Assembly (NCBI GenBank): GCA_045544835.1
Contig: JAZPZS010000040.1
Span: 1 to 5,216 of the forward strand
Source: UBA1189 sp045544835
GTDB lineage: Bacteria > Bacteroidota > Bacteroidia > Bacteroidales > Bacteroidaceae
DNA: 5,216 nucleotides
Direction of reading: 5' to 3'
This document shows positions 1 to 5,180 of this stretch, piece by piece (the stretch's first letter is position 1; each line of letters opens with the position of its first letter). Both the position numbers and the translations under genes were made by a program. The notes under the pieces are model-generated. The model made no database searches. It was given only the letters and a program-made list of their open reading frames with translations, and was not told the DNA's origin.

Positions 1-1191
1 GAGTTTGACTATCCGCTGCCCGATGAGCGCATAGCCAAGTTCCCTCTTGCCGAGCGCGATAGCTCCAAGCTGCTGCTCTATCGGAGCGGCGAAGTGAGCG
101 AAGACACCTTCTCTTCGCTTCCCGAACATCTGCCATCGGGAGCACTCATGGTGTTCAACAATACCCGAGTGATACAGGCACGCCTCCATTTCCGCAAGGA
201 GACGGGAGCGCTCATCGAGGTCTTCTGCCTTGAGCCCTTGGCACCGAACGAGTATGTGCAGATGTTTGCACAAACCGAGCGTTGCAGCTGGCTCTGCCTG
301 GTGGGTAACCTCAAGAAATGGAAAGAGGGTGTGCTGAGCCGCGAAATTACGGTGCGCGAGCACACACTGACGCTCACCGCCACACGTGGCGAGGCCGTGG
401 GCACGGGACATCGCATCACCTTTGCATGGGACGATGCCACGGTGACCTTCGCCGAGGTGCTCGAGGCCGTGGGCGAACTGCCCATTCCTCCCTATCTGAA
501 CAGAAAGACCGAAGAGAGCGACAAGCAAACCTATCAGACGGTGTACTCGAAGATAAAAGGTTCGGTGGCGGCACCTACCGCCGGGCTCCACTTTACCGAA
601 CGGGTGCTACAAACTATCGATGCCAAGGGCATAGAGCGCGAAGAGGTGACGCTGCATGTAGGCGCAGGTACCTTCAAGCCCGTGAAGAGTGCCGAGATTG
701 GCGACCACGAGATGCACTCGGAGTACATCGTGGTAGAGCGCACCACGATAGAGAAGCTCATTGCACACCATGGCGAGGCCATTGCCGTGGGCACCACCTC
801 GGTGCGCACGCTCGAGAGCCTATATTATATAGGAGTACTCATCGGTCGCTGCCCCAATGCTACGGAGGAGCAACTGCGCGTTACCCAGTGGATGCCCTAT
901 GAGGAGGACAACAACCGCCTCACCACCCTGGAGGCACTACAGCACATCCTCGCCTATCTCGACCGTCACGAATTGCCAGCCTTGCACACCAATACGCAGA
1001 TCATGATTGCGCCGGGCTACACATTCCACATCGTGCGGCGCATTGTCACCAACTTCCATCAGCCCAAGAGCACGCTACTGCTGCTCGTATCGGCTTTTGT
1101 GAAGGGCGATTGGCGCAAGATTTACGACTACGCCCTTGCTCATGACTTCCGTTTCCTGAGCTATGGCGACAGTTCATTGCTCGTCCCTTAA
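1..1191 (+). CDS. queA: S-adenosylmethionine:tRNA ribosyltransferase-isomerase QueA (5' end missing)
   Basis: QueA transfers and isomerises the ribosyl moiety of SAM onto 7-aminomethyl-7-deazaguanine in tRNA, giving epoxyqueuosine, the penultimate step of queuosine synthesis in the cytoplasm. The frame is open from base 1 and ends at TAA 1189-1191, giving 396 residues. The start codon lies outside the window. The first residues (EFDYPLPDERIAKFPL) match the start of the family after only a few residues, so I infer that roughly 5-10 are missing; an internal ATG at 94 is not the start. Family hallmarks, numbered from base 1, are NNTRV 53-57, GSVAAPTAGLHFT 187-199, HVGAGTF 219-225, GTTSVRTLES 264-273 and TNFHQPKSTLLLLVSAF 350-366, followed by YGDSSLL near the C-terminus. 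The segment between GTTSVR and TQIMIAPGY (about residues 274-331) is clearly longer than in the E. coli protein as I recall it, which I associate with Bacteroidetes QueA. The Nudix gene follows after 45 nt on the same strand. Confidence 0.96.
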   Translation, partial: EFDYPLPDERIAKFPLAERDSSKLLLYRSGEVSEDTFSSLPEHLPSGALMVFNNTRVIQARLHFRKETGALIEVFCLEPLAPNEYVQMFAQTERCSWLCLVGNLKKWKEGVLSREITVREHTLTLTATRGEAVGTGHRITFAWDDATVTFAEVLEAVGELPIPPYLNRKTEESDKQTYQTVYSKIKGSVAAPTAGLHFTERVLQTIDAKGIEREEVTLHVGAGTFKPVKSAEIGDHEMHSEYIVVERTTIEKLIAHHGEAIAVGTTSVRTLESLYYIGVLIGRCPNATEEQLRVTQWMPYEEDNNRLTTLEALQHILAYLDRHELPALHTNTQIMIAPGYTFHIVRRIVTNFHQPKSTLLLLVSAFVKGDWRKIYDYALAHDFRFLSYGDSSLLVP

Positions 1192-1200
1192 TTTTAGTAA

Positions 1201-1219
1201 GAGCAGACACCGTCTGCTC
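1201..1219. promoter_or_regulatory. Perfect 8-bp inverted repeat between queA and the Nudix gene
   Basis: GAGCAGAC (1201-1208) and GTCTGCTC (1212-1219) are exact reverse complements around a 3-nt loop (ACC). The dyad lies 9 nt after the queA stop and 17 nt before the Nudix ATG. No T-run follows it on the + strand (the next bases are AAAGAAAA), so it is not a canonical intrinsic terminator. It could be an RNA hairpin that sets mRNA ends or partly uncouples the two genes, or a protein-binding dyad. The sequence shows the dyad; its role is inference. The hexamer AGTAAG occurs on both sides (1196-1201 and 1229-1234), possibly by chance. Confidence 0.6.
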
Positions 1220-1236
1220 AAAGAAAACAGTAAGCA

Positions 1237-1734
1237 ATGCAAGACAATAACCAAGAACTCTTCCCCCTCGTCGACGAGGAAGGCCGCGTAATCGGCAAGG
1301 CCACCCGAGGCGAGTGCCACGACGGCAGCAAGCCGCTGCATCCCGTGGTACATCTGCATGTGTTTGACGCCGAGGGGCGCCTCTACCTTCAGCAACGACC
1401 CCTGTGGAAGGATATTCAGCCCGGCAAGTGGGATACGGCCGTAGGTGGTCACGTGGACTTTGGCGAAGAGATTGCCGATGCACTCCGCCGCGAAGTGCGC
1501 GAAGAGCTGGGCATCGAGGACTTCACACCCGAGTTTCTGCTGCGCTACGTCTTTGAGTCGGAGCGTGAACGGGAATTGGTACACATATATAAAACGGTAT
1601 ATCAAGGCGAAATTCGCCCCAGCGCAGAGCTCGACGGTGGACGCTTCTGGACACTCGGTGAGATACGTGATGCCATAGGCAAGGGCGTGCTCACACCCAA
1701 CTTTGAACAGGAATTTTTGAGAATAATGGATTGA
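1237..1734 (+). CDS. Nudix hydrolase, isopentenyl-diphosphate isomerase-like (YfcD-type) subgroup
   Basis: This is a complete 165-residue protein, ATG to TGA. The Nudix box is perfect: G71-x5-E77-x7-R85-E86-V87-R88-E89-E90-L91-G92-I93, which forms the loop-helix-loop binding divalent metal through the glutamates. The flanks place it in the IDI-like subgroup: an N-terminal LVDEEGRVIGKATR strand (residues 11-24), HPVVHLHVFD near 35-44, LQQRP near 51-55 and PGKWDTAVGGHV near 62-73. Members hydrolyse nucleoside- or other diphosphate-linked compounds. The true substrate cannot be read from sequence, and true isomerase activity is unlikely because the family resemblance is to YfcD-like hydrolases. 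No signal peptide is visible, so it is probably cytosolic. The start is supported by an A-rich leader (AAAGAAAACAG) and by family length. It lies 45 nt after queA and may share its transcript. Its last codon and stop fall in a direct repeat flanking the element at 1741-1826. Confidence 0.93.
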   Translation: MQDNNQELFPLVDEEGRVIGKATRGECHDGSKPLHPVVHLHVFDAEGRLYLQQRPLWKDIQPGKWDTAVGGHVDFGEEIADALRREVREELGIEDFTPEFLLRYVFESERERELVHIYKTVYQGEIRPSAELDGGRFWTLGEIRDAIGKGVLTPNFEQEFLRIMD

Positions 1735-1836
1735 ATTAAAACCACGGATTACACTGATTACACGGATTTATCCAGTGTGCAATGGTGAATATATAAAATA
1801 ATCCGAGCAATCCGCGTAATCTGTGGTTGAATTAAA
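1731..1836. mobile_element. MITE/REP-like imperfect inverted repeat with apparent 10-bp target duplication
   Basis: Two 29-nt arms (1740-1768 and 1800-1828) are inverted repeats of each other, identical at 24 of 29 positions by my alignment, around a 31-nt AT-rich centre. Each arm is built of approximate 9-nt units of the type GGATTACAC. The element proper, 1741-1826, starts ACCAC and ends GTGGT. It is flanked by the identical decamer TTGAATTAAA at 1731-1740 and 1827-1836, which looks like a target-site duplication. It is far too short to encode a transposase, so it would need one in trans. I recall similar GGATTACAC-type intergenic palindromes from Bacteroidetes and other bacteria, but cannot search here. 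Alternatively the decamers are an intrinsic part of the repeat unit. A folded RNA stem is also possible between the two genes. Confidence 0.65.
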
Positions 1837-1846
1837 CAAAAACAAT

Positions 1847-2938
1847 ATGCAAATAGGAGACAAAGTGCGCTTCCTCTTCGAGACCGGAGGCGGCATCGTA
1901 AAAGGATTTCAAGGTAAAGATATCGTACTCGTAGAGGACGAAAATGGTTTCAGCATCCCCATGCTTATCCGCGAGTGCGTAGTGATAGACACCAATGAGT
2001 ATAACTTCGAGAAGAAGACGGTGGCTCCCAAGAAGGAAGAGCCTAAGAAGCCTGCTAAAACAACGGTAACACCGCTTCGGGATGAAGAGGATGACTTTGA
2101 GCCAGAAGTGACCTATCGCCCTATGGAGCGTCGCGAAGGTGAGAAACTCAACGTCGCCCTTGCCTTTGTGCCCGTCGACATCAAGCAGATCAGCACCACC
2201 ATCTTTGAGGCATACTTGGTGAACGATAGCAACTACTACCTCTCGTATCTCTATGCTTCGCCCACGGCTGGGGGAATGAAGTTGCGTGCACAAGGCATCA
2301 TAGAGCCCAACACCAAGCTCTTCATCGAGGAGTTTGGCCGTGAGCAACTTAATGAGTTGGAGCGCGTAAACCTTCAGTTCATCGCCTTCAAGGAGGAGAA
2401 GAACTATATGAAGAAGCCTGCGGTAGATGTAGAGCTGCGCATCGATACGGTAAAATTCTACAAGTTACATACCTTCAACACCGATAGCCCCTTCTTTGAC
2501 GAGCCGGCTTTAGTGTACGATATCGTCCGCGATGACCGCCCCGTACGTCAAGTATATGTCGAGGCTGACGACTTGAAAGAGGCTTTGCTGCAGAAAAAGA
2601 AGGAGGATAGCCGCCCCCGTCATACGCCCCAACCTGCACGCAAGCAGAAGGCCGACAATACCGTTGAGGTAGACCTCCATATCCACGAGCTCCTCGATAA
2701 CACCAATGGTATGACGAGTGGCGATATGCTCAACTATCAGCTCGATGTGTTCCGCAAGACGATGGACGAGTACCGTGGTAAGAAGAACCAGCGCCTGGTA
2801 TTCATTCACGGAAAGGGCGAAGGCGTACTACGCAATGCTTTGCTCAAGGAACTGAAGAGCAAGTATGGTTCCTGTCTCAGTCAGGACGCCTCGTTCCGCG
2901 AATATGGCTTTGGAGCCTTGTTGGTAATCATTAAGTAA
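1847..2938 (+). CDS. DUF2027 domain protein with C-terminal Smr domain
   Basis: This 363-residue protein has four visible parts. Residues 1-45 (MQIGDKVRF, GGGIVKGF, IVLVEDENGFSIPML) look like a small SH3/KOW-like beta barrel. About 55-95 is a charged Lys/Glu/Pro linker. About 105-245 is a beta-rich domain typical of DUF2027. After a basic linker, about 273-363 forms an Smr domain with DLHIH at 276-280, HGKGEGVL at 321-328 and a final FREYGFGALLVIIK. Smr domains are nucleases or RNA-binding modules, best known at the C-terminus of MutS2; no MutS ATPase is present here. Its substrate is unknown. An in-frame GTG at 1823 would add eight residues, but it lies inside the right arm of the MITE-like repeat. 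The ATG at 1847, after an A-rich leader (AAACAAAAACAAT), starts exactly at the conserved MQIGDKV and is the better choice. The protein has no signal peptide or membrane segment. It is convergent with comF, 97 nt away. Confidence 0.9.
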   Translation: MQIGDKVRFLFETGGGIVKGFQGKDIVLVEDENGFSIPMLIRECVVIDTNEYNFEKKTVAPKKEEPKKPAKTTVTPLRDEEDDFEPEVTYRPMERREGEKLNVALAFVPVDIKQISTTIFEAYLVNDSNYYLSYLYASPTAGGMKLRAQGIIEPNTKLFIEEFGREQLNELERVNLQFIAFKEEKNYMKKPAVDVELRIDTVKFYKLHTFNTDSPFFDEPALVYDIVRDDRPVRQVYVEADDLKEALLQKKKEDSRPRHTPQPARKQKADNTVEVDLHIHELLDNTNGMTSGDMLNYQLDVFRKTMDEYRGKKNQRLVFIHGKGEGVLRNALLKELKSKYGSCLSQDASFREYGFGALLVIIK

Positions 2939-2942
2939 ATTG

Positions 2943-3030
2943 TCGCTCAGTAACTACTGAGCCATGCATCGCTAACTATCGATGTGTGGCTCGGTAGTTA
3001 GTGACGTGTTCGTCGGTAGCTATTGACGCG
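2943..3030. repeat. Four-unit degenerate tandem array, exact 22-bp period, between convergent genes
   Basis: The core TARYTA occurs at 2951, 2973, 2995 and 3017 (TAACTA, TAACTA, TAGTTA, TAGCTA), each exactly 22 nt after the last. Taking units as 2943-2964, 2965-2986, 2987-3008 and 3009-3030, all four share T at position 1, TC at 5-6, the core at 9-14 and GA at 17-18. Units 3 and 4 agree at 16 of 22 positions; other pairs are more diverged. The units are quasi-palindromic, so unit 1 is itself a hairpin and unit 1 can also pair with unit 3. The array fills nearly all of the 97-nt gap between the smr and comF stop codons. The function is unknown: possible roles are a bidirectional transcription barrier, a protein-binding array, or a decayed tandem duplication. 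Confidence 0.65.
2945..2962. terminator. Candidate hairpin after the smr gene (weak terminator candidate)
   Basis: GCTCAGTAACTACTGAGC contains GCTCAGTA followed by its exact reverse complement TACTGAGC with AC between. In RNA this gives about seven base pairs and a four-base loop. It lies 6 nt after the smr stop and is the first unit of the 22-bp array. Neither strand shows a clear T-run after the stem (CATGC on +, GACAATTTAC on -), so a classic intrinsic terminator is not supported. It could still block exonucleases or help end transcription from either convergent gene. Confidence 0.35.
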
Positions 3031-3035
3031 ATGGA

Positions 3036-3725
3036 TTATTCTGCCGTTTTTGTCAATGCAAATATACTGACACGCACGTTCGGTACTTTCAGTAAGGTCG
3101 ATACACAAGCATGTAGCGTGGCGCCTGTTGTCGCTACATCATCGACGATAAGGATGTGTTTGCCACTCACGGCGGTAGCATCGGTTATTTGAAAGATACC
3201 TTCGGTATTCTTCCATCGCTCCATTCGGCTTTTGTGCGTTTGTGTATCGGTGTCTACGGCACGTTCGATGCATCGTGTATGTACATCGATACCGATGACT
3301 TGGCCGATGCCTCGGGCAATATAGTCGCATTGGTTGTAGCCACGCTTGCGTTGTTTCTTCTTCGATAGGGGGACGGGGACGATGAGGTCGATGCCCTCGA
3401 AGAATCCGCTGGCTTGTAGCTCAGTGGCGGCCAAGCGCCCGAGGTAAGTGCCCACTTCGGGGTGGTCGTAGTATTTCAGGTGATGGATGAGGTTGCTGTA
3501 TCGTCCCTCCTTATAGTAATAGAAGTATGCTGTGGCGGCCACTACTTCGGGCCATTCCATGAAGTGTTGCATCAGCATATTGTCCGGAGTGCGCTCGTAG
3601 TGGGTGCGTGGCAGTTCCAATAGGCAACTCACGCAGAGGTGCTGTTCGCTGTGGGTAAGGCGGCGTCGGCATACCTTGCAGTAGCGTGGAAAAAGTAGTT
3701 CCTTGAGGTCGTCAATCCATTTCAT
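3036..3725 (-). CDS. ComF family protein (zinc ribbon plus phosphoribosyltransferase domain)
   Basis: This 229-residue protein, ATG to TAA, has the usual length of ComF/GntX. An N-terminal zinc ribbon is marked by C16-x2-C19 and C31-x2-C34. A type I phosphoribosyltransferase fold follows: LKYYDHPEVG near 83-92, IVPVPLSKKKQRKRGYNQ at 115-132, and the PRPP-binding loop ILIVDDVATTGAT at 191-203 with the acidic pair D195-D196. In naturally transformable bacteria ComF is needed to bring single-stranded DNA into the cytosol, and its zinc ribbon and PRTase domain are shared with GntX-type proteins of other roles. Which role applies here is open. It is cytosolic, with no signal peptide. It lies 135 nt downstream of recX on the same strand, and that gap contains a REP-like palindrome, so it may be a separate transcript or an interrupted operon member. 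It is convergent with the smr gene. Confidence 0.93.
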   Translation of the reverse strand: MKWIDDLKELLFPRYCKVCRRRLTHSEQHLCVSCLLELPRTHYERTPDNMLMQHFMEWPEVVAATAYFYYYKEGRYSNLIHHLKYYDHPEVGTYLGRLAATELQASGFFEGIDLIVPVPLSKKKQRKRGYNQCDYIARGIGQVIGIDVHTRCIERAVDTDTQTHKSRMERWKNTEGIFQITDATAVSGKHILIVDDVATTGATLHACVSTLLKVPNVRVSIFALTKTAE

Positions 3726-3742
3726 AAAGGGTCACCAAAGAG

Positions 3743-3824
3743 TGTCATGTTGAACGAAGTGAAACATCTCGCGCAGGGACTTCACAAAAAAAATGCGAGA
3801 TTTTTCGCTGTGCTCAAAATGACA
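3743..3824. repeat. REP-like imperfect palindrome between recX and comF
   Basis: The arms 3743-3772 (beginning TGTCATGTTGAACGAAG) and 3795-3824 (ending CTCAAAATGACA) are inverted repeats matching at 24 of 30 positions by my count, around a 22-nt loop that includes an A8 run. The TGTCAT-TGA-CGAAG-GAAA-ATCTC pattern is one I recall as a dispersed intergenic palindrome in Bacteroidetes genomes; this is memory, not a search. No clear target duplication is visible in the flanks. It occupies 82 of the 135 nt between the recX stop and the comF start and would fold as a long stem in a recX-comF transcript, which could stabilise recX mRNA or limit read-through. Confidence 0.65.
3786..3808 (-). terminator. 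Possible weak terminator inside the REP-like palindrome
   Basis: Read on the minus strand, downstream of recX, a short stem GCGA/TCGC (3805-3808 with 3795-3798) is followed one base later by eight T (3793-3786). The order stem then T-run is that of an intrinsic terminator for recX. The stem is only 4-5 bp and could form only in competition with the larger palindrome, so support is low. Confidence 0.2.
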
Positions 3825-3860
3825 CGACCTGTTTGTTTGACTCGCCATATTATTATTCTT

Positions 3861-4325
3861 TTAATCCCAATAGTCATCGTCAACGTTAATGCACCTCTGT
3901 ATCGCGGCATATTCAAAGCCTCGCCCTGTGGCAAAACGGGTGAGTTTGCCGTTTATCTCATACTCGCTTGTCCCTCGCGTGCTTTTGCGCTTGGCCTTGA
4001 TGAGGTCGCGCAGAATGCTTAGATACTCCTCTTCGTCAATTGTTTCCATGGCCGACTTTATCGTCTCATTGTCAATGCCCTTCAGACGCAGGCCCTGAGC
4101 AATCTTGATGCGTCCCCACTTGTTGAATCGGTATTTGTCTTTCACGTAGGCCTCGGCATAGCGCCGGTCATCTATGTACTCCTCTTCTACAAGGTGGCGC
4201 AGGATGTGGGTGCGCTCCTCTTCGGTGAGGTCGTAGCGGCTCAGTTTGGCCTCTATATCGCTCAAGCATTGCTCGCTTACCGAGCATCGCGCAGCCAATT
4301 TATATAGTATCTCATCTGCAGTCAT
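3861..4325 (-). CDS. recX: Regulatory protein RecX
   Basis: This 154-residue protein, ATG to TAA, is close to the normal RecX length of about 150-165. RecX binds the RecA filament and limits its extension and ATP hydrolysis. The sequence is all helix-compatible, as expected for tandem three-helix repeats. The family core is EEYIDDRRYAEAYVKDKY (48-65), then RFNKWGRIKIAQGLRLKGI (66-84), where the W-G-x-x-K-I-x-x-x-L-x-x-K-G-I pattern is diagnostic. A C-terminal repeat ends in KLTRFATGRGFEYAAIQRCI. No recA is in the window. It starts 12 nt after the prmC stop on the same strand, which implies co-transcription and possible translational coupling. The first base of its ATG is the last base of the heptamer repeat 4325-4352, so changes in repeat number would alter its translation start region. 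Confidence 0.94.
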   Translation of the reverse strand: MTADEILYKLAARCSVSEQCLSDIEAKLSRYDLTEEERTHILRHLVEEEYIDDRRYAEAYVKDKYRFNKWGRIKIAQGLRLKGIDNETIKSAMETIDEEEYLSILRDLIKAKRKSTRGTSEYEINGKLTRFATGRGFEYAAIQRCINVDDDYWD

Positions 4326-4352
4326 AACTCACAACTCTTAACTCCTAACTCC
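4325..4352 (-). repeat. Heptamer tandem repeat spanning the prmC stop and recX start
   Basis: Read on the minus strand, four consecutive 7-mers are GGAGTTA (4352-4346), GGAGTTA (4345-4339), AGAGTTG (4338-4332) and TGAGTTA (4331-4325). Together they cover exactly 28 nt. The first two supply the final prmC codons GGA GTT AGG AGT and most of its TAA stop. The last two make up the intergenic gap and end on the A of the recX ATG... the reverse-strand A at 4325. Because 7 is not a multiple of 3, each unit shifts frame, and GGAGTTA repeats contain a stop in all three frames. I recall AACTCCT-type heptamers in Bacteroidetes and cyanobacterial intergenic DNA, but have not searched. Confidence 0.8.
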
Positions 4353-5180
4353 AATCATCCTCTCATTCCCATAAATATCTTTCCGCAACTCCACATCCTG
4401 ATAGCCGTATGCTTCGAATAGGGCCACAGTCTCTTTGCCTAATGCCTGATTGATCTCCACGTAGATATGCCCACCAGGGCGTAGTGCCTCCGTCTGCCCC
4501 AGTTCGGCAATGGCGCGGTAGAAACGTAGTGCATCGTTGTCGGGTACGAAGAGGGCGGTGTGGGGCTCCCATTCGGTGACTTGGATGCTCATGTCCGCTG
4601 CCTCGCTCTGTCGTATGTAGGGAGGGTTGCTCACCAGTATGTCATAGGAATGGGGGAGGGGAGTGCTGAGGTCGAGCATGTCGTGTGTGAAGAAGGATAC
4701 GGGCGCCTCGTTCATTCGGGCGTTTTCTTTGGCTACGGTCAAAGCCTCTGCCGATATGTCGCAAGCCTCTATCGTGGCTTGCGGAAGCTGTTTGCTCAGT
4801 GCGATGGCGATGCAGCCGCTTCCGGTGCCAAGGTCCAGTATGCGTGGTTGTTGCGTGGCATGCTCGCAGACAATCCAATCTACCAGTTCTGCCGTCTCGG
4901 GACGCGGTATGAGTACAGATGAATTTACTGCAAACTCCATTCCGCAAAATGGGGCTTTCCCCTCTATGTATTGCAGTGGCTCGCCTTGTCGTAGACGGTC
5001 GATGATGCCCTGTAGAAGTGTCCCCTGCTCGGTAGTCAGTGTCACCTCTTCCTTGAGGTAATAAGCAGTGCTGCTTATGCCCAGCATGTCGCAGCAGATG
5101 GTGCGGATGATGGCCGTTAGTTCGTGTCCTTCATAGATGCCCGAGAGTGCTGTCTGTAGTTTGTCTATCAGCTGTTTCAC
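4338..5180 (-). CDS. prmC: Peptide chain release factor N5-glutamine methyltransferase PrmC (HemK)
   Basis: PrmC methylates the glutamine of the GGQ motif in release factors RF1 and RF2 using SAM, which improves translation termination. The 280 residues match the family (277 in E. coli). An N-terminal helical domain (about 1-75) ends in GEPLQYIEG (66-74). The Rossmann methyltransferase domain has IPRPETAELV (91-100), the SAM-binding ILDLGTGSGCIAIAL (114-128), acidic D141 at the end of the second strand, and the catalytic NPPY (185-188) that holds the substrate glutamine. It ends GNERMIGVRS. The start is GTG at 5180-5178: no in-frame ATG lies between it and an upstream in-frame TAA at 5211-5213, and the next Met is residue 32, inside the domain. 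The leader is A-rich (CTAAAAGGCAAAAACGC). The last four codons come from the heptamer repeat. recX follows 12 nt downstream in the same transcript. Confidence 0.96.
   Translation of the reverse strand: MKQLIDKLQTALSGIYEGHELTAIIRTICCDMLGISSTAYYLKEEVTLTTEQGTLLQGIIDRLRQGEPLQYIEGKAPFCGMEFAVNSSVLIPRPETAELVDWIVCEHATQQPRILDLGTGSGCIAIALSKQLPQATIEACDISAEALTVAKENARMNEAPVSFFTHDMLDLSTPLPHSYDILVSNPPYIRQSEAADMSIQVTEWEPHTALFVPDNDALRFYRAIAELGQTEALRPGGHIYVEINQALGKETVALFEAYGYQDVELRKDIYGNERMIGVRS

Noticed and set aside
318..902. 194-residue open frame on the + strand inside queA
   Set aside because: It overlaps queA in another frame. Its composition (many Arg, His, Cys) is that of an out-of-frame reading and no family motif is visible.
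1046..1605. Two minus-strand open frames opposite the queA end and the Nudix gene
   Set aside because: They lie antisense to well-supported genes, cross the dyad at 1201-1219, and show no recognisable domain.
1741..1826. Invertible promoter (phase-variation switch)
   Set aside because: The arms are imperfect, no promoter motif is visible in the 31-nt centre, and no invertase gene is in the window. Insertion with target duplication explains the structure better.
1823..1846. GTG at 1823 as the start of the DUF2027-Smr protein
   Set aside because: It lies within the right arm of the MITE-like repeat and adds eight residues outside the conserved MQIGDKV start. The ATG at 1847 has a good A-rich leader.
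2943..3030. CRISPR array
   Set aside because: The units are 22 bp, contiguous and diverged, with no identical repeats, no spacers and no cas genes nearby.
3747..4022. 91-residue plus-strand frame starting in the REP-like palindrome
   Set aside because: It is composed of repeat sequence and antisense recX, with no coding support.
4560..5061. Plus-strand open frames opposite prmC
   Set aside because: prmC is unmistakable on the other strand; these are antisense readings without motifs.
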